Below are positions 27,159 through 37,530 of a stretch of 64,000 nt of DNA, piece after piece. Each line of letters opens with the position of its first letter. The first letter of the stretch is position 1. This DNA is from CALDTK01 sp963837005 (GTDB taxonomy: Bacteria > Bacteroidota > Bacteroidia > Chitinophagales > Saprospiraceae). The notes beneath the pieces were generated by a model. The model saw nothing but the letters and a program-made list of their open reading frames with translations. It made no database searches and was not told the DNA's origin. The stretch spans positions 248,001-312,000 of the forward strand of contig CAWIMC010000004.1 in NCBI GenBank assembly GCA_963837005.1. Direction: 5' to 3'. The translations under genes were made by a program, and so were the position numbers.

Positions 27159-27761
27159 CTACCTCATTTTCGGCCGCCGCCGCTTGCTGCCCTGGCCTTG
27201 CGTCCCGACGCCCATGCGCTGGGCCATCTTGACGTTGCCGCGATTGCGGTAGGCTTTTTCGAGCATTCCGGCCTGCTCGAGTATCATAGGCTCGGTGACT
27301 TTGAGCTTGCGGATGGATTGGATCCGCTGATTGACCTCGGGCCAGTTGTTTTTCTGGGCGGCGATATTGGCGAGCTGGAGCTCGATGACAGCGGCCTCGT
27401 TGCCGCTCGGCATCTCGTACTTGCTGGCCTCGCGCAACAGGCTCTCTGCCTTCTTGCCGTCCTTTCGCACAAGGGCAATGTTGGCCTGAATCATATAGTA
27501 GTAGGCCTTATTGGCAGGGAAGAGGTACTGCGGGAACCTGGTCTTCGCCAACTGTGCCTCCGCAGCATCGATCTTCTGCTCCTGTAGTAGTTCCGAGGCG
27601 CTCCGAATCGTGCCCAGCAGAATGTAGCCGGCGATCAGGACGAGCGTGACCAGCAAAAACGGAAACCCGTACCAAAAGCCCTGCCACACGATGAGCCCGA
27701 CCCCGAGCAAGAGGCTGGCTACGATGAGGGCGTACCGGACGTTGAGATCGAGTTTTAGCAT
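27159..27761 (-). CDS. Membrane-anchored TPR-like protein
   Basis: 200 residues from ATG at 27761. Two adjacent N-terminal transmembrane helices (YALIVASLLLGVGLIVWQGF, PFLLVTLVLIAGYILLG). A helical repeat domain follows (IDAAEAQLAKTRFPQYLFPA, NKAYYYMIQANIALVRKDGK, ILEQAGMLEKAYRNRGNVK), TPR-like, then a basic tail. Widespread in Bacteroidota as a hypothetical protein; probably a scaffold on the inner membrane. A good -7 box lies 7 nt before the ATG. Confidence 0.65.
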   Translation of the reverse strand: MLKLDLNVRYALIVASLLLGVGLIVWQGFWYGFPFLLVTLVLIAGYILLGTIRSASELLQEQKIDAAEAQLAKTRFPQYLFPANKAYYYMIQANIALVRKDGKKAESLLREASKYEMPSGNEAAVIELQLANIAAQKNNWPEVNQRIQSIRKLKVTEPMILEQAGMLEKAYRNRGNVKMAQRMGVGTQGQGSKRRRPKMR

Positions 27762-27768
27762 AAGCGCA

Positions 27769-27776
27769 CAAAGGTA
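27769..27776 (-). promoter_or_regulatory. -7 box TACCTTTG, 7 nt before ATG of 27159-27761
   Basis: Perfect TAnnTTTG on the minus strand, then TGCGCTT, then ATG. If the transcript starts 6-8 nt after the box the mRNA is leaderless. Confidence 0.5.
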
Positions 27777-27841
27777 GCCACCGAGCCGGGGGACGGACGG
27801 CACCATTTGCGTCTCGTCCTGATCGAGCTAAGGGGAGCAGT

Positions 27842-28318
27842 TTAAGGGTTGCCGTAGGCCTCGTACTCCATGCGAAGATCTTCGATGTCGTCGTATACAT
27901 CACGTAGTTCGACCTCCTGGTCGTGGATGAGCTCGTACAGCTCCTCGTCCATATCCAAGCGGATGCTGAGTTGGGCGTAGTCTTCTATCACCGCGAGCTG
28001 GATCACTTGAATGACTTTCAACAGCGTAATAGGATCCGCGCAGCTTTCCTTAAGAAACATCGTCTGCGCCGAGTTGGCGGACGATGGACGGTTTTTCGCG
28101 CCCTCATCCTGTAGATGGGTGGCCATCGTGTCGAGGCGAGACCCGTAGGAGTCCATCCAGTTCAGCAGACCAGAGACGGTCTTCTCGCCGCAGGCATGCT
28201 GAAGTCCTTTTCCTAGAGCCCGCAAGCGAGTAAACACGGTGTTCAGGAGCACGGGTGTGGTCGTGCTAAGCGAGACCGGAGGCGTTGGCTTGGGTTTGCG
28301 GGCACGTGGGCTGAGCAT
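27842..28318 (-). CDS. Hypothetical helical protein
   Basis: 158 residues. Pro-rich N-terminus, then helices including LLKVIQVIQLAVIEDYAQLS and ELIHDQEVELRDVYDDIEDL with many acidic residues. Looks cytoplasmic. No recognised family; a ferritin-like bundle is possible but no full metal site is evident. Same strand as its two neighbours. Confidence 0.5.
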   Translation of the reverse strand: MLSPRARKPKPTPPVSLSTTTPVLLNTVFTRLRALGKGLQHACGEKTVSGLLNWMDSYGSRLDTMATHLQDEGAKNRPSSANSAQTMFLKESCADPITLLKVIQVIQLAVIEDYAQLSIRLDMDEELYELIHDQEVELRDVYDDIEDLRMEYEAYGNP

Positions 28319-28443
28319 AGCTACTAAAGCGGCCCACCAGGCAAAATGTTAGCGACTGTGCTGATCTTCAGACAACAGCTGTCCAACGACTGCTTGCCTT
28401 TCGCTGCCTCAGCGCGAAAATTTGCTACAGGGCGTGCAGAATA

Positions 28444-28659
28444 TCATACCCGCGCTGCTGCCGGCTCCGGCATCCCGCAGTCGTCGCCGACTTTGGCGCC
28501 GCAGGTGGTGCAGTCGCCAAACTTGTCTTTGACCATGGGATTGTTGGACGCACAGGTCCCGCGAAACTCCTCCCCCTTGACTATTTGACGAATGTTTATC
28601 AGCAGAAACGAGACCCCAAAGGCGACGAACATGATGACGATGATGGCGAGGAGTTCCAT
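28444..28659 (-). CDS. Small membrane protein with Cys-rich tail (NqrM/DUF539-like)
   Basis: 71 residues: one transmembrane helix (MELLAIIVIMFVAFGVSFLL), then CASNNPMVKDKFGDCTTCG and DDCGMPEP, four Cys in a C-x(n)-C-x2-C-x(n)-C order. This matches a small protein common in Bacteroidota and resembles NqrM, the maturation factor for Na+-translocating NADH:quinone reductase that binds iron through Cys. No nqr genes are in the window, so the role is inferred. Divergent from mazG (73 bp). Confidence 0.6.
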   Translation of the reverse strand: MELLAIIVIMFVAFGVSFLLINIRQIVKGEEFRGTCASNNPMVKDKFGDCTTCGAKVGDDCGMPEPAAARV

Positions 28660-28732
28660 AAGGGAGGCGTTGAGCTTTGAGGTGTAACCCGTGCCCTCGA
28701 AGGTAGGTTTTGGACGCACCATCTTCGCCGCC

Positions 28733-29518
28733 ATGAGAACGGTTGCAACGAGGGGTGAGAAGCTGGCGGCCTTCGGGCGTTTGATGGACGTCATGGATGA
28801 ACTCCGCGCGGGCTGTCCTTGGGACCGCAAGCAGACCATGGAGACGCTGCGCCCTCTCACCATTGAAGAAACCTACGAACTCGCCGACGCCATTGTCCAG
28901 GCCGACGCGAGCGCCGTTGAGGAAGAAATCGGAGATGTGATGTTGCATCTCGTCTTCTATGCCCTCATCGGGCAGGAGCAAGGCCACTTCGACATCGCGT
29001 CGGTGCTTCACCGCGAAGCCGATAAGCTGATTCAGCGGCACCCGCACATTTACGGCGCGGTCGAGGTCGCCGATGCGGACGAGGTCAAGCGCAACTGGGA
29101 GCGGCTCAAGCTGAAGGAGAAGGGCAAAACAACCGTCCTCGGTGGGGTGCCGCGGGGCCTTCCCTCTCTCGTCAAAGCCCTCCGCCTCCAAGAGAAGACC
29201 GCGCAGTTCGGCTTCGAGTGGGCCGAGGCGCAGGAGGTTTTGACGAAAGTCGACGAAGAACTCGCCGAGCTAAAGGAGGCCGTCGAACGAGGCGAAGGAC
29301 ACACCCGCGTCGAGGAGGAGTTTGGAGACTTGGTGTTCTCGCTGGTCAACTACGCCCGCTTTGTAGAGGTCGACCCCGATACGGCTCTCGAGCGCGCCAA
29401 CCAGAAATTTAAGCGGCGCTTTGATTTCGTAGAGGCGCAAGCAGGGCCGCGGCTCTCGACCATGACCCTCGACGAGATGGAGGCGCTCTGGGTGCAAGCG
29501 AAGGCCGAAGGCTTGTAA
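28733..29518 (+). CDS. mazG: Nucleoside triphosphate pyrophosphohydrolase
   Basis: 261 residues from ATG at 28733. Two MazG domains: first LRAGCPWDRKQTMETLRPLT with EETYELADAI and EEEIGDVMLHLVFYA (metal-binding ExxE..ExxD), second LEEKTAQ-like RLQEKTAQFGFEWAEAQEVL, EELAELKEAV and EEEFGDLVFSLVNYAR. Hydrolyses (d)NTPs to the monophosphate and PPi, house-cleaning aberrant nucleotides. A sense hairpin element at 29237-29251 has the compensatory GAC/GTC stem and encodes VLTKVDE. Confidence 0.92.
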   Translation: MRTVATRGEKLAAFGRLMDVMDELRAGCPWDRKQTMETLRPLTIEETYELADAIVQADASAVEEEIGDVMLHLVFYALIGQEQGHFDIASVLHREADKLIQRHPHIYGAVEVADADEVKRNWERLKLKEKGKTTVLGGVPRGLPSLVKALRLQEKTAQFGFEWAEAQEVLTKVDEELAELKEAVERGEGHTRVEEEFGDLVFSLVNYARFVEVDPDTALERANQKFKRRFDFVEAQAGPRLSTMTLDEMEALWVQAKAEGL

Positions 29519-29651
29519 GCAACACCCAGGTGACGAAGGACCAGCCTCGCGAAGGTGGATCGGCCTACCTTTGCGCCCCCTTACGCAGCGGCCTCCGGGC
29601 CCCTCCTAAACCCACGGGCGGCTAGCACGTTGCTACCACTATAATCTAGAT

Positions 29652-30272
29652 ATGGAAAAGATACGGCTAGAGATCGTGGCGCTGTCGCACAGTGTAGCGC
29701 AGTCACACAATTATGCCGTGGTCCTCGGGGAGCAGCACGGTCCGCGCCGCCTCCCGATCGTCATCGGAGGCTTCGAGGCGCAGGCTATCGCGGTGGCCAT
29801 GGAGCGGATGGCACCCAATCGGCCCCTCACGCACGACCTTTTTAAGAACGCTCTCGAGAAGTTCGACGTAGACCTCAAGGAGATTGTTATCAACAATCTC
29901 GTCGAGGGCGTCTTTTATTCGCTGCTCATCTGCGAGCGCAACGGCGAGACCATCGAAATCGATAGCCGGACTTCCGATGCGATCGCCATGGCGGTCCGGT
30001 TTCAGTGTCCGATTTTCACTTTCGAGGAGATACTCGACCAGGCCGGCGTCGAGATCGAGGACGAAGAAGACCGCGAGTCCCGCCCGGGCCGCAAGTCTTC
30101 CGAGCGTTCGAAAACGGCTGTCGCCAAAACCGTCGGCAGCAAGTCCGATAAGCTCAGCAGCTACTCCACCAAAGACCTCAAGCAGCTCCTCGACGAGACC
30201 CTTGCCAACGAGAACTACGAGAAGGCCGCCCAGATTAGGGACGAGCTAACGCGCCGTGAGAAGGAGGGATAG
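29652..30272 (+). CDS. Bifunctional nuclease family (DUF151) with UvrB/UvrC motif
   Basis: 206 residues. The DUF151 domain fills residues 1-135 (HNYAVVLGEQHGPRRLPIVI, GGFEAQAIAVAMERMAPNRP, SRTSDAIAMAVRF). A charged linker leads to the C-terminal UVR motif LKQLLDETLANENYEKAAQI RDEL. DUF151 proteins have been described with DNase and RNase activity. A long 5' region (TACCTTTG near 29570) suggests a leadered transcript, unlike several other genes here. One antisense hairpin element with GACA loop at 30116-30130 encodes AVAKTV. Confidence 0.85.
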   Translation: MEKIRLEIVALSHSVAQSHNYAVVLGEQHGPRRLPIVIGGFEAQAIAVAMERMAPNRPLTHDLFKNALEKFDVDLKEIVINNLVEGVFYSLLICERNGETIEIDSRTSDAIAMAVRFQCPIFTFEEILDQAGVEIEDEEDRESRPGRKSSERSKTAVAKTVGSKSDKLSSYSTKDLKQLLDETLANENYEKAAQIRDELTRREKEG

Positions 30273-30310
30273 TCTGCTCGTCGTGACCCTTTCCTACTCG
30301 AGATCAGTGC

Positions 30311-31330
30311 TTACGCCAAAACGTCCTTCAGGGCCCGCACCGCGCGATCGAGATCGTCGTCGTCGAAGTCTAGGTGTGTAACGAGCCGAATGGTGTTCGG
30401 ACCAAATCCGCTGGCCCTCACCCCTCGCTTCAGCAGTGCCGCACGCGCCGCCTCTCCCCCTAGGGCCGAGTCAATATCGAAGATGACGATGTTGGTGGCC
30501 ACCGGTCGAATATCTCTTACCCGAGCACAGCCTCCGAGCGCTGCCGCTAAAGCGCTGGCCCTCGCGTGATCGTCCGCGAGTCGCTCGACGTGATGGTCGA
30601 GCGCGTACGTGCAGGCCGCCGCCAGCATGCCCGCCTGCCGCATGCCCCCACCCAAGATCTTGCGGAAGCGCCGCCCTTGTTTGATGAAGTCGCGGCTGCC
30701 GCTCAGCACACTTCCTATTGGGGCCCCGAGCCCTTTGCTCAGGCACAGGCTGATGCTGTCAAAACGAGCCCCCCACGCGAGCGGCGTCTCGCCGGTGGCC
30801 ACGAGGGCGTTCATGAGTCTAGCTCCATCGAGGTGGAGTCTCAGGCCATGCTCGTCGACGACGCTGCGGATGGCGTCGATCTCGGGCAGGCGATAAACAG
30901 CGCCCCCGCCACGGTTGCAGGTGTTCTCTAGCACGACGAGTCGCGTCCGCGCTAGCCAGTCGAAGTCCCCGTTGACGGCCGCGGCGATCTGCGGGGCCTC
31001 GAGTTTGCCGAATTTTCCTTCTACCGGCCGGACCTTTACCCCTGAGTGCCAGGCAAACCCAGCGCTTTCGTACTGCCATATGTGGGAGTCGTGATCGCAG
31101 ATCACTTCGTCGAGAGTCTCAGTGTGCAGTTTGATGGCCAATTGGTTGGTCATCGTCCCGCTAGGGCAGTAGAGCGCCGCCTCGTGGCCGAACATCGCTG
31201 CCACCCGCTGTTCCAGAGCGTTCACACTAGGGTCCTCCCCGAAGACATCGTCGCCGAGGGGGGCCGCCATCATGGCCTCGCGCATGCCCGCCGTGGGCTG
31301 CGTCACCGTATCCGAAATGAGGTCGATCAC
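30311..31330 (-). CDS. ltaE: Low-specificity L-threonine aldolase
   Basis: 339 residues, GTG start at 31330 overlapping the TGA of the upstream DUF1499 gene (GTGA). PLP enzyme cleaving threonine/allo-threonine to glycine and acetaldehyde. Motifs: IDLISDTVTQPTAGMREAM, GDDVFGEDPSVNALE, LHLDGARLMNA, and FDSISLCLSKGLGAPIGSVL with the PLP-binding Lys. The C-terminal codons and the stop itself lie in a hairpin element (30309-30322): the TAA is part of its GTAA loop. Confidence 0.92.
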   Translation of the reverse strand: MIDLISDTVTQPTAGMREAMMAAPLGDDVFGEDPSVNALEQRVAAMFGHEAALYCPSGTMTNQLAIKLHTETLDEVICDHDSHIWQYESAGFAWHSGVKVRPVEGKFGKLEAPQIAAAVNGDFDWLARTRLVVLENTCNRGGGAVYRLPEIDAIRSVVDEHGLRLHLDGARLMNALVATGETPLAWGARFDSISLCLSKGLGAPIGSVLSGSRDFIKQGRRFRKILGGGMRQAGMLAAACTYALDHHVERLADDHARASALAAALGGCARVRDIRPVATNIVIFDIDSALGGEAARAALLKRGVRASGFGPNTIRLVTHLDFDDDDLDRAVRALKDVLA

Positions 31331-31725
31331 GTTTGCGAAGGAAAGGCTTGAGCGATACTTCGCAGCCGCCGTGCATTGGCTCCCAGATCCCCGTAGCCGA
31401 CCCGCGAGGTGCTCCGCATATGAATCACCGACTCGTCGCTCGGAAAGTAAAATTCGACATCGTCGATGAAGATCATCGCGCGGTATTCCGCGTGCACGTA
31501 GTCGTCGGCCACGGTCACGACCGAGGCTCGCTCGTCGGCGTCGAGTAGGTGCAGCAGCGTTTGGCGAGCCTGCGTGGCAGTACCTTCGTAATGTAGGGGG
31601 GCTAGTATGTTCGACGGGTTTTGCGTGGAGACACAGCTCGGTCGTTTTGGCGAAAGCCTAAATTGCCCCTCCTCGACGCCGAGATATGCGGGTGTCTTGC
31701 GGGCCGCCGGTAAAATCCAGTTCAT
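31327..31725 (-). CDS. DUF1499 family protein
   Basis: 132 residues. RPSCVSTQNPSNILAPLHYEG near residue 30 and the conserved FIDDVEFYFPSDESVIHMRS with TSRVGYGDLGANARRLR identify DUF1499, a family of small proteins of unknown function. Ends overlapping the ltaE start, so the two are co-translated. The CVSTQ region and the upstream leader carry hairpin elements (31644-31658 antisense; 31729-31741 just before the start). Confidence 0.8.
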   Translation of the reverse strand: MNWILPAARKTPAYLGVEEGQFRLSPKRPSCVSTQNPSNILAPLHYEGTATQARQTLLHLLDADERASVVTVADDYVHAEYRAMIFIDDVEFYFPSDESVIHMRSTSRVGYGDLGANARRLRSIAQAFPSQT

Positions 31726-31834
31726 GCTGTTTTGCGTAAGCGCACAAACCTAGTTTCGCCCAGAGCGAAGTGCGCAACACGGTTGTGTAAAGCCGCTTCG
31801 GAGCCACTCGCCCGCCGTGGCTTACATTCCCCAC

Positions 31835-33457
31835 ATGAAACGTAGCTCCTCCGTGCAGATCCTGGTCGTCGGGGTCCTCCTCGCCGTCGCCTGCCGATCC
31901 GATATAACCGCCTTGAACCAGACCAACTCTACCGCTATCTCTGAGACAATGCAATACGTAGATGCCGTCGATGCGTACGGTGAACTCTTCGTCGACGTGC
32001 AGATGAGTCGCATCTTCGAGGATTCGAAGACCTTCGTCGACATGGTGCCCGTCGTAGCCATCGACAGTCTCATGAGCGTCTACCGCAAGGGCAAGGCGAG
32101 CGAGGGTTTCGATTTGGCGACTTTCGTCAAAACCTACTTTAAGATGCCCGCCGTCGATGCGCAAGTGTTCGTGTCGGATGCATCGCTAAATCTCGACAAA
32201 CACATCGAGCGCCTGTGGGGCTTCCTGTCGCGCGAGGAGGAAGACCAGGCTCGCGGGGGCACCCTCTTGCCGTTGCCCTACGACTATATCGTGCCGGGTG
32301 GACGGTTTCGCGAGATCTACTACTGGGACAGCTACTTCACGATGGAGGGCCTGCTCGCAGACGGTCGCGTAGAGGATGCACGGCACATGGTCGACAATTT
32401 TGCCTACCTCATCGAGACGTACGGCTTTATCCCGAACGGCAACCGGAGCTATTACCTGAGCCGCTCACAGCCGCCGTTTTTTGCGCCGATGGTCGCGCTG
32501 CTAGCCAAGGCTGAAGGCGATGAACAACTCGCGAAGTACTTGCCCGCTCTCGTCAAGGAGCACGACTTCTGGATGCTGGGCGCGGACGGCGTCACTGGCG
32601 TCGGCAAGGCGAACTTACGCGTCGCGAAGATCGCGGGTGACTTCATCGTCAACCGCTATTACGACAACAGTCCCCGCCCCCGCCCGGAAGGCTATGCCGA
32701 GGATAGTCTGCTAAGCAAGGATTCGTCACGTCCGCCCGCGGAGTTGTACCTCAATCTTCGCGCTGCGTGCGAGTCCGGCTGGGACTTTAGCTCCCGGTGG
32801 TTAGCCGACCCACAGCGACTCGCTACCATCCGGACCACCGAGATTGCCCCGGTCGACCTCAACAGCCTGTTGTACTCCCAGGAGGACCTAATTGCCAAGG
32901 CGTACGAGATCGGGGGCAACGATGCCGAGCAAGCAGCTTACGCCAAGTTGGCCTACGAGCGGCGGCGCGCTATCCTTACGAAGTTCTATAGTTCGTCGAA
33001 GGGCTTCTTTATGGACTACGACCTGACGTCTGGAAAGACGACGCCTGCGGTGACGCTCGCCGGGGTCTACCCGCTGTTTTTCGAGATCGCCACTGAAGAG
33101 CAGGCCGCTGCTGTTGCGGACGTAATTCGCAGAGACTTCCTGCGCCCCGGTGGTCTGGTCACGAGTTTGGTAAACAATGGACAGCAGTGGGATGCGCCCA
33201 ACGGCTGGCCTCCTCTGCAGTGGATGGCGATCGACGGCCTGCGAAAGTATGGTCACACCGACCTGGCCCGCGAGATCGCCGAGCGCTGGCTGGCTGGTGG
33301 CCGCAAGGTGTACGCCAACACCGGCAAGGTGGTCGAGAAGTACAACGTTGCAGACACTACAATCATCGCCGGGGGGGGCGAGTACCCCAACCAGGACGGC
33401 TTCGGATGGAGCAACGGCGTGTTCGCGCGGCTCATCTCCGACTATCCTGGCATCTAA
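31835..33457 (+). CDS. Periplasmic trehalase-like glycoside hydrolase (GH37)
   Basis: 540 residues from ATG at 31835 (a GTG six codons upstream is the alternative). Lipoprotein signal with LLAVAC. GH37 signatures: PGGRFREIYYWDSYF (family signature 1), IPNGNRSYYLSRSQPPFF, and QWDAPNGWPPLQWMA (signature 2), with GEYPNQDGFGWSNGV near the end. The catalytic Asp (in ESGWDFSSRW) and Glu (in KYNV...GGGEY region) are present. Hydrolyses trehalose to glucose in the periplasm. Divergent from the DUF1499-ltaE unit. One antisense element with GAC/GTC stem (32119-32133). Confidence 0.92.
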   Translation: MKRSSSVQILVVGVLLAVACRSDITALNQTNSTAISETMQYVDAVDAYGELFVDVQMSRIFEDSKTFVDMVPVVAIDSLMSVYRKGKASEGFDLATFVKTYFKMPAVDAQVFVSDASLNLDKHIERLWGFLSREEEDQARGGTLLPLPYDYIVPGGRFREIYYWDSYFTMEGLLADGRVEDARHMVDNFAYLIETYGFIPNGNRSYYLSRSQPPFFAPMVALLAKAEGDEQLAKYLPALVKEHDFWMLGADGVTGVGKANLRVAKIAGDFIVNRYYDNSPRPRPEGYAEDSLLSKDSSRPPAELYLNLRAACESGWDFSSRWLADPQRLATIRTTEIAPVDLNSLLYSQEDLIAKAYEIGGNDAEQAAYAKLAYERRRAILTKFYSSSKGFFMDYDLTSGKTTPAVTLAGVYPLFFEIATEEQAAAVADVIRRDFLRPGGLVTSLVNNGQQWDAPNGWPPLQWMAIDGLRKYGHTDLAREIAERWLAGGRKVYANTGKVVEKYNVADTTIIAGGGEYPNQDGFGWSNGVFARLISDYPGI

Positions 33458-33513
33458 TGGTCTCCGTGGAATCGTCACCTACGGCTCGCCTTTCTCTCAC
33501 GTAAAGACTCGCT

Positions 33514-34611
33514 TTGAATCGCATTGGCAAAATCCTCGGGGACCTCAAGAGTGGCTGGGTCAAGGGCCGCGCCCGACGCCCAGAAGAGCCGTTGACGGTG
33601 GACCTTTATCGTGGGTACCGCTCGTCGGACAAGCTCTTCATCCAAGGTCGCGTGCTCGAGAGGGAAGATATTACCGTTGATTCCTCCGATCGCCGATGGA
33701 CGAATTTCATGAATGCACTACGCCGCATGGAGACCGACGAGATCGCCGGGGCCGAGGTTCGCGTGTCGTGTGGCGAACACGTATTTGACCGGACTACGGA
33801 CAGCGAGGGCTACTTCACGGTGCACGAAGCGGTATCTGAGCGACTCGACGACAAAAACTGGGAGAGGGTCACTGCGCAGATTACGGCCGTGCCCGTTGGT
33901 GAAGCACCGAGCGATGTGTTTACCGGGGCGATCACCGACCTGACGCGCACAGCAGAGATCGCGATTGTCACGGACATCGACGACACCATTCTCCAGACCG
34001 GGGTGACGTCACTATTTAAGCTGCGGGCGCTCTACCGTACGCTCGCCGACAATGCCTACACGAGGGTGCCATTCGGAGGCGCGGCCGAGCTCTTCGCAGG
34101 CCTGGCCAGCGGAAGCAAGGCTACCGAGGAAGGCAATCCGATCTTTTACCTCTCCAATAGCCCGTGGAACCTTTACCAGCTCCTCGTGAAGTTTCTGGGA
34201 GTGAAAGGCTTTCCGAAAGGTCCTATTTTCCTACGTGACGTAGGCTTGCCGTACGAAGGGACGCCGAAGAGCGGTTCGCACAAGGAACTTACGCTGCGTC
34301 GCCTGCTGGAAGATTTTCCGACGGTAAAGTTCGTGCTCGTTGGTGATTCCGGAGAAGCGGATGCCGACATCTACTATGCGGCCGCGCAGGAGTTTCCGGA
34401 GCGCATCCGCGCGATCGTGATTCGCAACGTAAAGAACAACGCCAACGCCCGCCGCATCGCGAAGCTGTTCGCACGCTATCCCGACCGCAACTTCTACCTC
34501 GTGCGCGATAGTGTGGAGGCTGCGGAACGCCTACAAGCCTTAGACCTTCTCGACGAGACACAAGTGGACGTCGTGCGACGCGCGATGGAGATCGAAGGTG
34601 CGGTCAATTGA
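33514..34611 (+). CDS. App1-type phosphatase-domain protein (DUF2183)
   Basis: 365 residues from TTG at 33514. An N-terminal beta-domain (VDLYRGYRSSDKLFIQGRVL; AGAEVRVSCGEHVFDRTTDS) leads to a HAD-like phosphatase domain with DIDDTILQTGVTS as motif I, FYLSNSPWNLYQLL as motif II and FVLVGDSGEADADIY as motif IV. Related to yeast App1, a phosphatidate phosphatase, so a phospholipid substrate is possible. 56 bp downstream of the trehalase, same strand. Confidence 0.85.
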   Translation: MNRIGKILGDLKSGWVKGRARRPEEPLTVDLYRGYRSSDKLFIQGRVLEREDITVDSSDRRWTNFMNALRRMETDEIAGAEVRVSCGEHVFDRTTDSEGYFTVHEAVSERLDDKNWERVTAQITAVPVGEAPSDVFTGAITDLTRTAEIAIVTDIDDTILQTGVTSLFKLRALYRTLADNAYTRVPFGGAAELFAGLASGSKATEEGNPIFYLSNSPWNLYQLLVKFLGVKGFPKGPIFLRDVGLPYEGTPKSGSHKELTLRRLLEDFPTVKFVLVGDSGEADADIYYAAAQEFPERIRAIVIRNVKNNANARRIAKLFARYPDRNFYLVRDSVEAAERLQALDLLDETQVDVVRRAMEIEGAVN

Positions 34612-34628
34612 GGCAGTCTATAGGGCAG

Positions 34629-35382
34629 CTAAATATCCCAGCTGAATCCGAGTCGACGGAGGCCTTCGTACTTCTCGACGTTGAAGCGGTACAACTTTGC
34701 CGGGCGGTGGCTAACGCCCTCCTGGATGTTGCCGCTATCCTCAACGAGACCGGTCTGTAGTATTTTTTTACGGAAGTTACGCTTGTCTAACGGTGCTCCG
34801 AGGATGCACTCATACAATCTCTGAAGATCAGACAACGAGAAGAACGGGGGCAACAGCTCGAAGCCGATTGGGCGCTGCCGGACGCGCTCCCGGAGCCTCG
34901 CGAGGCAGGCATCTAGAATGTCGTCGTGGTCGAAGCCTAGCGCAGGGAGCTCGTCAATGTCGAAATACTGCGCCTCCTCGGCCCATCCCTGAGGGCTAAC
35001 GGGATGGTCGCTCGAACCAATGAGTGCATAGTAGGCAACTGTGATGACGCGTGCCGCCGGGTGCCGCCCGGGTGCACCGAAGCTCGACACCTGTTCGAGG
35101 TAGACATCCGTGAGGGCGGTTAACTCGAAGAGGACGCGCTCGGCTGCGCCATTCAGGTCTTCGGCGACATCGACGAAGTCGCCTGGCAAGGCCCAGCGGT
35201 GTAAAAATGGCGAGATGCCCCGTCGCACGAGGAGCACGCGAAGCCGCCCGGCCTCAAACCCGAAGATGACATTGTCTACGGATACGGCTGCATCAGTGCT
35301 GATCTCTGTGGATGGGCGTGTAGCCTCTAAGGTCTTCAAATCAGGGAAGTATCGATCACAGTGGGCAAAGTAGGGGTTTACG
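34629..35382 (-). CDS. NrtR-like transcriptional regulator with degenerate Nudix domain
   Basis: About 240-250 residues; the start is unclear because no ATG precedes the conserved AAVSVDNVIFGFEAGRLRVL, and the frame stays open into lepA. The Nudix-fold part has WALPGDFVDVAEDLNGAAER where active enzymes have G-x5-E-x7-REUxEE; the RExxEE glutamates are replaced (RVLFEL), so hydrolysis is unlikely. SFGAPGRHPAARVITVAYYA and the C-terminal winged-helix part (LQRLYECILGAPLDKRNFRK) fit NrtR/ADP-ribose-sensing repressors. Targets unknown; lepA is divergent. A variant hairpin element may lie near 34760 (T-tract then ACGGAAGT). Confidence 0.75.
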
Positions 35383-35404
35383 CACGAACCATACCCGGTC
35401 GCCG

Positions 35405-35412
35405 TACATTTG
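35405..35412 (+). promoter_or_regulatory. -7 box TACATTTG, 6 nt before lepA ATG
   Basis: TACATTTG, then CAAGCT, then ATG at 35419. The best match to TAnnTTTG in the window and at a distance that places the transcript start on the A of the start codon. Confidence 0.5.
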
Positions 35413-35418
35413 CAAGCT

Positions 35419-37224
<1,806 letters not shown>

Positions 37225-37530
37225 CGACCTTATCCAAGTGGAGGTTAATCCTAGCTAAGACTCGAGTCTTTCGCTATGGATGTTAAGCGGTTCTCCGAAA
37301 TGCTTCATCCCTCTTAGCTTGATGTTCAGCCGAAGATCGTGCAGATAAGTGAGCGCAAGGCGGATGGCTTTCGCCAAAACATGATTTAGGACGGAGTCGT
37401 CGTTTACGAGGGCCTTTGGCTGTTTCGTTACGCCGTTGGCCGCTGGCTTCGCGGGAAATGTCGTTCCCGTGTATACACCGGACAATCACCCACGCTAAAG
37501 TCGGAATGCCCTACGCTAGCACACTATCGC
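37225..37530. other. Intergenic stretch; doubtful small frame
   Basis: 306 bp between lepA and the GAD-like gene. A 76-codon minus-strand frame (37255-37485) is open but resembles nothing I know; its middle (LNHVLAKAIRLALTYLHDL) is helical. One hairpin element at 37366-37380 (stem GGC/GCC, loop GAAA) lies in it. No terminator or tRNA seen. Confidence 0.35.

Noticed and set aside
37255..37485. 76-codon frame after lepA as a firm gene
   Set aside because: No family resemblance or start signal; kept only as a doubtful frame in the intergenic entry.
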